A DNA stretch of 64,000 nt from Granulosicoccus antarcticus IMCC3135 (GTDB taxonomy: Bacteria; Pseudomonadota; Gammaproteobacteria; Granulosicoccales; Granulosicoccaceae), in assembly GCF_002215215.1 (NCBI RefSeq), contig NZ_CP018632.1:2972501-3036500 (forward strand). Reading direction: 5' to 3'. Below are positions 18,761 to 31,400 of this stretch, piece after piece. The notes beneath the pieces are model-generated. The model worked only from the letters and a program-made list of their open reading frames with translations. It did no database searches and was not told where the DNA came from. A program made the position numbers and the translations under genes. The first letter of the stretch is position 1; each line of letters starts with the position of its first letter.

Positions 18761-19461
18761 GTAAGCTGGATAAAACAATAGCGGTGATGGACCTGCATGT
18801 CGGTAGTGATATCGCTGATGTGGTCGAGCTGTCTCCATTGGCACATGTGGGTCTGCCTGCGCGTGGTGGTCCGGCATCCATATCGAGAATCGTGCGGGCG
18901 AAAGCCTCATCCAGAACGCTGGTTGCCAGTGCAGTGCTGGAAGAGGCGTCGGTAACGGGTATTCTCGTGCTACGTGCCAGTACTGGCAAAGAGGCGCTCG
19001 CAAGTGCATTGCAAACGACATTGAATGTGAAGCTGCCTGAAAGGCTTGCGAGTCATTCCATCAGTGACAAGTATTGTGTTCGCTGGATGTCTCCAGACGA
19101 ATGGTTACTGACTTGTCCATTGGATGAAGCATTTGAGCTGGAGAACAAGTTGAGAGCGGCAGCGGACGGACCGATTGCCATTGTCAATGTGTCTGGTGGT
19201 TACAGCCTGCTGACCTTGTCCGGAGAGAGTGCACTGAAGGTACTTAAAAAGAGTACTTCATACGATGTTCACCCGGACAGCTTTGGTCCGGGGAAAGTAG
19301 TCAATACGGTCATGGCGAAGGCCCAGGTAACTCTACGAGCCGTGGGTGAAGATCGCTATGAAATCATTGTCAGGAGAAGTTTTGCCGACTATCTCTGGTT
19401 ATGGTTACAACGTGCCGGCAAGGAGTATGGGCTCGAAGCATTCTCTTTAACAGCTAGCTGA
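18757..19461 (+). CDS. soxG: Sarcosine oxidase gamma subunit
   Basis: 234 aa, the gamma subunit, a small GCV_T-like fold (CVRWMSPDEWLLTC, VSGGYSLLTLSGESALKVL and the C-terminal DRYEIIVRRSFADYLWLWL are family-like). It is coupled to soxA by a 4-bp ATGA overlap and closes the operon. Its stop codon lies inside the last codons of the convergent giant gene (8-bp overlap of coding ends). No terminator is visible between the two, so read-through RNA antisense to the giant gene is possible. Confidence 0.9.
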   Translation: MSKLDKTIAVMDLHVGSDIADVVELSPLAHVGLPARGGPASISRIVRAKASSRTLVASAVLEEASVTGILVLRASTGKEALASALQTTLNVKLPERLASHSISDKYCVRWMSPDEWLLTCPLDEAFELENKLRAAADGPIAIVNVSGGYSLLTLSGESALKVLKKSTSYDVHPDSFGPGKVVNTVMAKAQVTLRAVGEDRYEIIVRRSFADYLWLWLQRAGKEYGLEAFSLTAS

Positions 19462-22400
19462 ACGAGTCGTTCGACTCGTCGTCGGATTCGCGTTTGTGAA
19501 GTATCGGGATGGGGTCAATTGCACTCCATAGCGGTGCACTGGTTCTTGCTGCGGACAATAGCAGGCCGGCTTTGAACATCCAGGTGACAAAGCCGGCTGT
19601 CAGTGCAACACTGGCTACTCCACCGATAGCCAATATTGTCGTTTCTTGCTGCTGGTCTCTGGATTGAGAATCTTTCAAATCTTGCGACAGGCTATTCATA
19701 CCGCTAGAGTCCAGTGGTGACAGAGTCAATGTGAATGGCATGAAATCATAGCCTTCAATGACCAGGTTCGTTGTCACCAGTCCACGACTCTTGATACCTT
19801 CGAGTATGTTGAGCAATCTGGTTTGCGCGCTTGCGGTTTCATTCGCAATATGTTGTGTTTGTGAATATTGCTGAATGTCCGCGTTACTGGCTGATTCGGA
19901 TTGATAGATCGAAATGCCGTCGGTCGTTGCTGTCAACAAGTCCTCGATGAGTACGTCGGTATCGGCACTTTCAATATCCACATTCTCAGGGTCGATAGAG
20001 CCTTCAGACTCGATGGATGCCATTCCATCGATTCTTTGATGGTCCGGTGTCGGTGGGGAGGGACGTCCGGAGTCGGCTTTATGTTCGGCAAGCGAACCCG
20101 ATACGTCCGGCAAACTTGGCGATGCAATATCCGGCATGGCAGCAGCGAGTCTGGGATCGCCCAATATAGTGATCATCAATGTTGCTTCGGTAGCATTGCC
20201 TTCTGTATCAATGAGCATGACCTGCAAGGAATATTGGCCCTTGTTCAATTGCTGGTTTTGAGTAAGTTGTGCAGTTTGCGCATCGTAGGTAAAATACGGT
20301 TGGGCACTCCCACCTGTGATTTGCAACGTGACCTGATCCTGCAAGTCTGGGTCAAACACTTGTATCTGTCCGATGACACCCGTAAATTGCGCTGAGCTGC
20401 TCATCTCGGTTGTATTCAGAGTGGGTGCCATGTTTACGTCGGTAACCTTCACCAGGATAGCCTGTGTCGTTGCAGTTCCGTTAGCATCAGTAGCAGCGAC
20501 CGTCAATTCGTATCGATTCGAATTAGAGGTATCTCTGGGTGCTTCAAAATCTGGCGATAACTTGAAGCTCAGATACCCGGTGGATGCATTGATCTGAAAA
20601 TGAACCGCATCGGGCCCACCTGTTATCGAGTACTGAACAGAATCACCATCCAAATCTGTTGCATTGACTTGACCGACGTCAGCCTGGTTCTCGGGAGTGC
20701 TGAATGTCGAGGAGGATACGATCTCAGGTGCACTATTGACGTTCTCAACCGAAATCAGAAAGCTGTGGTTCGAAGTGGATTTGTCAGAAGAGCTGGCAGT
20801 TACTTCTATCATGTAGCTGAATTCTGACTCGCGACCTAACGACTCAGTGAGTGTTATCACACCCGTTGACTCGTCGATGGTAAACAGCCCATTTGCATTG
20901 TTGGTCAGCGAGTAGGTGACCGTAGCGGTACTGTCGGTGTCTGTGGCGGATGCTGTAATTCCAACGACAGTCCCGATAGCCGCTTTGTGATCGATGGAGT
21001 TATCACCGGTATCTATATCGGTAATCGGACTGATCTGGAACTCGTTGGTATCACCGACCAGAATGACGAATGACTGTGTGGAAGTAGATGAATCGCTTGA
21101 GGTGGCGGTGACTTCGATTGTATGGCTGGCAGCTGTTTCTCGATCCAGTGCACCGGCTAACGTTACGATACCTGTGGTGGCATCAATGGAGAACAAGCCA
21201 TCGGGGTTATTGGATAGTGTGTAGGAAACCGTGTTGTTGGTACTGTCTGCATCAGTAGCTGAGGCAGTGACACCAACCGTTGCACCTGCGGTTGCATTCT
21301 CGTCGACCGTGTTGGCTGCGGCATCGCTATCGGTTACGACTCCTACATCAAATTCATCGCTATCGCCAACCAGGATGACGAATGATTGTGTCGAGGTGGA
21401 AGAGTCGCTAGAGGTCGCAGTCACTTCAATGGTATGACTGGCGGCGGTTTCTCGATCCAGCGCACCGGCCAAGGTCACGATACCCGTGGTGGCATCGATG
21501 GAAAACAAGCTGCCGGGGTTGTTGGATAATGAGTAGGAGACGGTGTCAGCACCATCGGTATCACTGGCTACAGCCGTGACGCCAACCGTTGCACCTGCCG
21601 TCGCTTTCTCGTCGACCGTGTTGGCTGCGGCATCGCTATCGGTTACGACGCCAACATCAAATTCATCTGCATCACCGACGAGGATGATGAATGATTGTGT
21701 TGAGAAGGACGAATCAGTCGATGTGGCGGTGACTTCAATGGTATGGCTGGCAGCTGTTTCTCTGTCTAGCGCACCGGCCAAGGTCACAACACCAGTGGTG
21801 GCATCAATGGTAAACAAGCTACCGGGGTTGTTGGACAATGAGTAGGAAATAGTGTCCGTGCTATCAGCGTCACTAGCCGAAGCCGTGACACCAACCGCTG
21901 CACCTGTCGTCGCATTTTCGTCGACCGTATTGGCTGAGACATCGCTATCGGTTACAACGCCTACATCAAATTCATTTGCATCACCGATGAGGATGATGAA
22001 TGATTGTATGGCAGTGGAGGTGTCGCTTGAGGTGGCAGTCACCTCAATGGTATGACTGGCAGCGGTTTCCCGATCCAGTGTACCTACCAAGGTCACGATG
22101 CCCGTGGTGGCATCAATGGCAAACAAGCTGCCGGGATTATCGGACAAGGAGTAGGAGACGGTGTCAGTACCATCGGCATCACTGGCTACAGCCGTGACAC
22201 CAACTGTTGCACCTGTCGTCGCATTTTCGTCGACCGTATTGGCTGCAACATCGCTATCGGTTACAACGCTTACATCAAATTCATCTGCATCACCGACGAG
22301 GATGACGAATGATTGTGTTGAGAAGGACGAATCAGTCGATGTAGCGGTCACTTCAATGGAATGACTGGCAGCTGATTCTCTGTCTAGCGCACCGACCAGA

Positions 22401-25400
22401 GTTACGACACCGGTGGTGGCATCAATGGAAAACAGGCCACCAGGATTGTTGGACAATGAGTAGGAAATAGTGTCCGTGCTATCGGCGTCACTGGCCGAAG
22501 CCGTGATTCCCACCGTTGCTCCCGCAGTTGCACTCTCGCTGATTGTATTGCTGGCGGCATCGTTGTCGGTTACAACGCCTACATCAAATTCATCCACATC
22601 ACCGACGAGAATGACGAATGATTGTGTTGAGGAGGATGAGTCAGTCGAAGTAGCAGTCACTTCAATGGTATGACTGGCAGCGGCTTCCCGATCCAGCGCG
22701 CCGATCAAGGTCACGATACCCGTGGAGGCATCGATGGTAAACAAGCTACCGGGGTTGTTAGATAATGAGTAGGAAATAGTGTCCGTGCTATCGGCGTCAC
22801 TGGCCGAAGCCGTGATTCCCACCGTTGCTCCCGCAGTTGCACTCTCGCTGATTGTATTGGTGGTGGCATCGTTGTCGGTTACGACGCCCACATCAAATTC
22901 ATCCGCATCACCGACGAGGATGATGAATGATTGTGTTGAGGTGGATGAATCGGTCGACGTGGCGGTGACTTCAATGGTATGGCTGGCAGCGGCTTCCCGA
23001 TCCAGCGCGCCGATCAAGGTCACGATACCCGTGGAGGCATCGATGGAAAACAAGCTACCGGGATTGTTGGACAATGAGTAGGAAATAGTGTCTGTGCTAT
23101 CAGCGTCACTAGCCGAAGCCGTGACACCAACCGTTGCACCTGTCGTCGCATTTTCGTCGACCGTATTGGCTGAGACATCGCTATCGGTTACAACGCCTAC
23201 ATCAAATTCATCCACATCACCGACGAGGATGATGAATGATTGTGTTGAGGAGGATGAGTCGGTCGACGTAGCAGTCACTTCAATGGTATGACTGGCAGCA
23301 GCTTCCCGATCCAGCGCGCCGATCAAGGTCACGATACCCGTGGAGGCATCGATGGTAAACAAGCTGCCAGGATTGTTGGACAATGAGTAGGAAATAGTGT
23401 CCGTGCTATCAGCGTCACTGGCTTCAGCGGTGATACCAACGGTTGCCCCCGCAGTTGCACTCTCGTTGATTGTATTGGTAGCGGCATCGCTATCGGTTAC
23501 AACGCCTACATCAAATTCATCCACATCACCGACGAGGATGATGAATGATTGTGTTGAGGAGGATGAGTCGGTCGACGTAGCAGTCACTTCAATGGTATGA
23601 CTGGCAGCAGCTTCCCGATCCAGCGCGCCGATCAAGGTCACGATACCCGTGGAGGCATCGATGGTAAACAAGCTACCGGGGTTGTTAGATAATGAGTAGG
23701 AAATAGTGTCCGTGCTATCGGCGTCACTGGCCGAAGCCGTGATTCCCACCGTTGCTCCCGCAGTTGCACTCTCGCTGATTGTATTGGTGGTGGCATCGTT
23801 GTCGGTTACGACGCCAACATCAAATTCATCCGCATCACCGACGAGGATGATGAATGATTGTGTTGAGGTGGATGAATCGGTCGACGTGGCGGTGACTTCA
23901 ATGGTATGGCTGGCAGCTGTTTCTCTGTCTAGCGCACCAGCCAAAGTCACGATGCCCGTGGTGGCATCAATGGTAAACAAGCTGCCGGGATTGTTGGATA
24001 ATGAGTAGGAAATAGTGTCTGTGCTATCAGCGTCACTAGCTTCAGCGGTGATACCAACGGTTGCCCCCGCAGTTGCACTCTCGTTGATTGTATTGGTGGC
24101 GGCATCGCTATCGGAAATGGCACCAACATCAAATTCATCCACATCACCGACAAGGATGACAAATGACTCTGTGGCTGTGGAGGTATCGCTAGAGGTGGCA
24201 GTCACTTCAATGGTATGACTGGCAGCTGATTCTCTGTCTAGCGCACCGACTAGGGTTACGACACCGGTGGTGGCATTAATGGTAAACAAGCCACCGGCGT
24301 TGTTAGACAGTGTGTAGGAAACCGTATTGTTGGTACTGTCTGCATCGGTAGCTGAGGCTGTGATGCCAACCGTTGCCCCTGCGATCGCATTCTCGTTGAC
24401 CGTATTGGTTGCTGAATCGTTGTCGGTTACGATGCCTACATTAAATTCATCACTATCGCCAACCAGAATGACAAATGACTGAGTCGAGGTGGATGAATCG
24501 GTCGATGTGGCGGTGACTTCAATGGTATGGCTGGCAGCTGTTTCTCTGTCTAGCGCACCGGCCAAGGTCACAACACCGGTGGTGGCATCAATGGTAAACA
24601 AGCTGCCAGGATTGTTGGACAATGAGTAGGAAATAGTGTCCGTACTATCGGCATCACTGGCTATAGCGGTGACACCAACCGTTGCTCCCGCAGTTGCATT
24701 CTCGTTGATTGTATTGGTAGCGGCATCGCTATCGGTTACGACGCCTGCATCAAATTCATCCACATCACCGACGAGAATGACGAATGATTGTGTTGAGGAG
24801 GATGAGTCAGTCGACGTAGCAGTCACTTCAATGGTATGACTGGCAGCGGCTTCCCGATCCAGTGCGCCGATCAAGGTCACGATACCCGTGGTGGTGTTGA
24901 TATCAAACAACCCACCGGCGTTGTTAGACAGTGTGTAGGAAACCGTATTGTTGGTACTGTCTGCATCGGTAGCTGAGGCTGTGATGCCAACCGTTGCCCC
25001 TGCGATCGCATTCTCGTTGACCGTATTGGTTGCTGAATCGTTGTCGGTTACGATGCCTACATTAAATTCATCACTATCGCCAACCAGAATGACAAATGAC
25101 TGTGTCGAGGAGGATGAATCGGTCGATGTGGCGGTGACTTCAATGGTATGGCTGGCAGCTGTTTCTCTGTCTAGCGCACCGGCCAAGGTCACAACACCGG
25201 TGGTGGCATCAATGGTAAACAAGCTGCCAGGATTGTTGGACAATGAGTAGGAAATAGTGTCCGTACTATCGGCATCACTGGCTATAGCGGTGACACCAAC
25301 CGTTGCTCCCGCAGTTGCATTCTCGTTGATTGTATTGGTAGCGGCATCGCTATCGGTTACGACGCCTGCATCAAATTCATCCACATCACCGACGAGAATG

Positions 25401-28400
25401 ACGAATGATTGTGTTGAGGAGGATGAGTCAGTCGACGTAGCAGTCACTTCAATGGTATGACTGGCAGCGGCTTCCCGATCCAGTGCGCCGATCAAGGTCA
25501 CGATACCCGTGGTGGTGTTGATATCAAACAACCCACCGGCGTTGTTAGACAGTGTGTAGGAAACCGTATTGTTGGTACTGTCTGCATCGGTAGCTGAGGC
25601 TGTGATGCCAACCGTTGCCCCTGCGATCGCATTCTCGTTGACCGTATTGGTTGCTGAATCGTTGTCGGTTACGATGCCTACATTAAATTCATCACTATCG
25701 CCAACCAGAATGACAAATGACTGTGTCGAGGAGGATGAATCAGTCGATGTGGAAGTGACTTCAATGGTATGACTGGCAGCTGTTTCTCTGTCTAGCGTAC
25801 CGACCAGAGTTACGACACCGGTGGTGGTATCAATGGTAAACAAGCTACCGGGGTTGTTGGACAATGAGTAGGAAATAGTGTCCGTACTATCGGCATCACT
25901 GGCTATAGCGGTGACACCAACCGTTGCTCCCGCAGTTGCACTCTCGTTGATTGTATTGGTCGCGGCATCGCTGTCGGAAATAGCACCAACATCAAACTCA
26001 TTCACATCGCCGACGAGGATGACGAATGACTGTGTCGAGGAGGACGAATCGGTCGATGTGGCAGTCACTTCAATGGTATGGCTGGCAGCGGCTTCCCGAT
26101 CCAGTGCGCCGACCAAGGTCACGATACCCGTGGTGGTGTTGATATCAAACAATCCACCGGCGTTATTGGATAGTGTGTAGGAGACAGTGTTGTTGGTACT
26201 GTCTGCATCAGAAGCAGAAGCGGTGATGCCAACCGTTGCCCCTGCGGAAGCATTCTCGTCGATCGTATTGGTGGCAGCATTGCTATCAGTTACGACACCG
26301 ACATTAAATTCATCGATATCTCCAACCAGGATAACGAATGACTGTGTCGAGGAGGATGAATCGGTCGATGTGGCTGTGACTTCAATGGTATGGCTGGCAG
26401 CAGTCTCCCGATCCAGCGCGCCGGCTAAGGTCACGACACCGGTGGTGGCATCAATGGAAAACAAGCTGCCGGGGTTATTGGATAATGAGTAGGAAACAGT
26501 ATTGTTGGTACTGTCTGCATCAGAAGCTGACGCCGTGATCCCAACGGTTGCCCCTGCGGACGCATTCTCGTCGATCGTATTGGTGGCAGCATCGTTGTCG
26601 GTTACGACACCGACATTGAATTCATCCACATCACGGACCAGGATAACGAATGACTGTGTCGAGGAGGATGAATCGGTCGATGTGGCAGTCACTTCAATGG
26701 TATGACTGGCAGCGGCTTCCCGATCCAGTGCGCCGATCAAGGTCACGATACCCGTGGTGGTGTTGATATCAAACAAGCCACCGGCGTTGTTAGTCAGTGT
26801 GTAGGAAACCGTATTGTTGGTACTGTCTGCATCGGTAGCTGAGGCTGTGATGCCAACCGTTGCCCCTGCGATCGAATTCTCGTTGACCGTATTGGTTGCT
26901 GAATCGTTGTCGGTTACGATGCCTACATTAAATTCATCACTATCGCCAACCAGAATGACAAATGACTGTGTCGAGGTGGATGAATCAGTCGATGTGGCAG
27001 TGACTTCAATGGTATGACTGGCAGCTGTTTCTCTGTCTAGCGTACCGACCAGAGTTACGACACCGGTGGTGGTATCAATGGTAAACAAGCTACCGGGATT
27101 GTTGGACAATGAGTAGGAAATAGTGTCTGTACTATCGGCATCACTGGCTATAGCGGTAACACCAACCGTTGCTCCCGCAGTTGCACTCTCGTTGATTGTA
27201 TTGGTGGCGGCATCGCTGTCGGAAATAGCACCAACATCAAACTCATTCACATCGCCGACGAGGATGACGAATGACTGTGTCGAGGAGGATGAATCGGTCG
27301 ATGTGGCAGTCACTTCAATGGTATGACTGGCAGCGGCTTCCCGATCCAGTGCGCCGATCAAGGTCACGATACCCGTGGTGGTGTTGATATCAAACAACCC
27401 ACCGGCGTTATTGGATAGTGTGTAGGAGACAGTGTTGTTGGTACTGTCTGTATCAGAAGCAGAAGCGGTGATCCCAACCGTTGCCCCTGCGGAAGCATTC
27501 TCGTCGATCGTATTGGTGGCAGCATTGCTATCAGTTACGACACCGACATTAAATTCATCGATATCTCCAACCAGGATAACGAATGACTGTGTCGAGGAGG
27601 ATGAATCGGTCGATGTGGCTGTGACTTCAATGGTATGGCTGGCAGCAGTCTCCCGATCCAGCGCGCCGGCTAAGGTCACGACACCGGTGGTGGCATCAAT
27701 GGAAAACAAGCTGCCGGGGTTATTGGATAATGAGTAGGAAACAGTATTGTTGGTACTGTCTGCATCAGAAGCTGACGCCGTGATCCCAACGGTTGCCCCT
27801 GCGGACGCATTCTCGTCGATCGTATTGGTCGCGGCATCGTTGTCTGTTACGACACCGACATTAAATTCATCAATATCGCCAACGAGGATAACGAATGACT
27901 GTGTTGAGGAGGACGAATCGGTCGATGTGGCAGTCACTTCAATGGTATGGCTGGCAGCGGCTTCCCGATCTAGTGCGCCGACCAAGGTCACGATACCCGT
28001 GGTGGCATTGATAGTAAACAACCCACCGGCGTTATTGGATAGTGTGTAGGAGACAGTGTTGTTGGTACTGTCTTCATCAGAAGCAGAAGCGGTGATCCCA
28101 ACCGTTGCCCCTGCGGAAGCATTCTCGTCGATCGTATTGGTGGCAGCATTGCTATCAGTTACGACACCGACATTAAATTCATCGATATCTCCAACCAGGA
28201 TAACGAATGACTGTGTCGAGGAGGATGAATCGGTCGATGTGGCTGTGACTTCAATGGTATGGCTGGCAGCAGTCTCCCGATCCAGCGCGCCGGCTAAGGT
28301 CACGACACCGGTGGTGGCATCAATGGAAAACAAGCTGCCGGGGTTATTGGATAATGAGTAGGAAACAGTATTGTTGGTACTGTCTGCATCAGAAGCTGAC

Positions 28401-31400
28401 GCCGTGATCCCAACGGTTGCCCCTGCGGACGCATTCTCGTCGATCGTATTGGTCGCGGCATCGTTGTCTGTTACGACACCGACATTAAATTCATCAATAT
28501 CGCCAACGAGGATAACGAATGACTGTGTTGAGGAGGACGAATCGGTCGATGTGGCAGTCACTTCAATGGTATGGCTGGCAGCGGCTTCCCGATCTAGTGC
28601 GCCGACCAAGGTCACGATACCCGTGGTGGCATTGATAGTAAACAACCCACCGGCGTTATTGGATAGTGTGTAGGAGACAGTGTTGTTGGTACTGTCTTCA
28701 TCAGAAGCAGAAGCGGTGATCCCAACCGTTGCCCCTGCGGAAGCATTCTCGTCGATCGTATTGGTGGCAGCATTGCTATCAGTTACGACACCGACATTAA
28801 ATTCATCGATATCTCCAACCAGGATAACGAATGACTGTGTCGAGGAGGATGAATCGGTCGATGTGGCTGTGACTTCAATGGTATGGCTGGCAGCAGTCTC
28901 CCGATCCAGCGCGCCGGCCAAGGTCACGACACCGGTGGCGGCATCGATGGAAAACAAGCTGCCGGGGTTATTGGATAATGAGTAGGAAACAGTATTGTTG
29001 GTACTGTCTGCATCCGTGGCTGTAGCGGTGATCCCAACCGTCGCCCCAGCCGTCGCATTCTCGTCGACCGTGTTGATTGCCGAATCGTTGTCGGTTACGA
29101 CGCCGACATCAAATTCATCCACATCGCCGACCAGAATGACAAATGACTGGGTGGTGGTCGATGAATCCGAAGAGGTGGCCGTAACTTCAATAGTATGACT
29201 GGCCGCCGTTTCTCGATCCAGAGCACCTGTCAGCGTCACGACGCCCGTAGTGGAATTTATGGCGAACAATCCACCGGCGTTATTGGACAGTGCGTACGAG
29301 ACTGTGTCGGTGCTGTCTCCATCACTGGCTATAGCGGTGACGCCGACGATTGCACCTGCTTTCGAATCTTCCTTGACAATGTTTGAATCGGCATTGTTAT
29401 CGGTTACAACCCCCACATCAAATTCATCGACATCACCAACCTGAATGACAAATGACTTGTTGGCAGTGGATAAATCAGAAGACGTAGCAGTGACTTCGAT
29501 AGTGTGACTAGCTGCAGTTTCACGGTTCAGGGCCACAGCGGTGGTCACTTTTCCCGTAACAGTGTCTATTGAGAACAGGTTGCCCGGGTTACTACTTAGC
29601 GAGTAGCTAATGGTCTGCCCAGCATCACCGTCGCTGGTATCGGCTTCAATACCGACACTGCTTCCGATTGCGCTGTTTTCATCAACTCGGTCAGCAAGTC
29701 CATCGATGTCTACGATTGACCTCAATGGTTCATCAGCAGCATCGTTGATGTTGATGATGACATTCTCGGTATCATCCGCATTTACTCCATCGCTGGCGGT
29801 GATGCTCAATGTAAATTGTTGAGAGTTCTCATAATCGATGGCGGCAGTGTTCGCTACCGTAATCTCGCCAGTGTTCACATCAATTGCAAACGCATTTCCT
29901 GTATTCCCACCAGCGATGCTCCACGTAATAGACCCTACCGTATCAGGGTCATTAGCAGTCACAGTGCCTACAACAGTGGTGTCAATGGCATCCTCATCAA
30001 TTGAAAATGATTGTGCTGCATCTATAACCGGTGCATTGTCATTCAGATCCGTGACCGTGACGGAAAGGGCCTGCGTGCTGGTCGCGTTTGATGTTCCAGA
30101 CCCATCATTGACTCCTACTGTCACATTGTAGATATTGTTGCCGCCATTATCTGTAGGGGCTTCAAAATCGGGTGCTACCTTGAAACTCAAAGCTCCTGTA
30201 ACCGCGTCTATCTGGAACAAGCTGGAATCAGTTCCTCCGGCAATGCTATAGCTGAGTGTATCCCCGGTATCGCCATCGCTCGCGATGACATTACCAACCG
30301 CGCCCTGGTTCTCTGCAATGCTGAAGCCGGAAGGTGAGCTAAAGACAGGTGCCTGATTGACCGAGACGTTTATTGTGAAGCTCTGCGTGTCAGTCAGTCC
30401 GCCAGCATCGGTCACCACCAGAACCACATTGTGCGGGCCACCTTGTCCAGGGCCTGGTGTGCCGGTTAGCTTGCCTGAGGTGGAGCCATTGTTGATGACG
30501 GTTAACCACGAAGGTAGAGTAGTTGCCGAGAATGTAAGAGTATCGCCAGCATCTATATCTGTAGCGGAAAGGTTGTATGTATATTGTAAGTCGGCTGTTG
30601 CATCGACGATCGGACTGGAAGTGATTACGGGGTTTTCATTGACATCTTCTACTGCGATTGTGAAGCTTTCATTGGTGATCGAACCATCACTAGAGGTCGC
30701 TAGAACAGTGATTGAATGCGAATTGCCTGTTTCCTTGTTCAGGTCGCCAGCCACTGAAACAACGCCAGTATTGGAATCGATTGTGAACTTGTCATCTGAT
30801 GAGTTGGATAGGGTGTACGTGATTGTTTGACCGGCATCGCCGTCGCTTGTATTGGCGGTAATTCCCACCAAAGTACCAGGCGTACTATTTTCGGGAACTG
30901 AATCGACAGTGGGATCGGTATCGCTTATGGTAGCCAAACCCTCAGAAACGTTATTGACCGTGACGGTTATTTCCTGAGTGACGACACCACCATAACCATC
31001 ATCAACTTCCACAGAGACGAGGTAGTCGTTGTCACCATTCGCACTCAAGGGTGTCTCGTAATCGGGAGGCGACAGAAATGATAGCTGTCCTGTACTCGAA
31101 TCTATAGTGAAGAATGAGTAGTCCTTCGTGCTTACCAAACTATATACAGGTGTGTCCCCATTAGAGTCATTGGTGGTGATAGTACCTACTGAAGACGAAT
31201 TCTCATCGACATCGAATGAATTCGAGGAGGTGAAAACAGGATCAGAATTTGACCGCACGGTTTCAATATTTTCTGAGAATTCAGATGTGCTTCCATAATT
31301 ACCACCAGCAGAAAATTCAGTTGTGGTTGATGTGATATAAGTGCCTACGGCAACATTTGCACTAAATGCGAACGCTCCATTGACAGTGCCACTCGCGCCT

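Noticed and set aside
20994-29444. A ladder of 60-100-codon open frames on the plus strand at 309-315-bp steps
   Set aside because: They are the antisense frames of the cadherin-like repeats; each is the mirror of the same coding unit and ends where the repeat gives a stop. None has a ribosome site.
20920-29620. CRISPR-like regular repeats
   Set aside because: The units are over 300 bp, contiguous and coding, with no short spacers and no cas genes.
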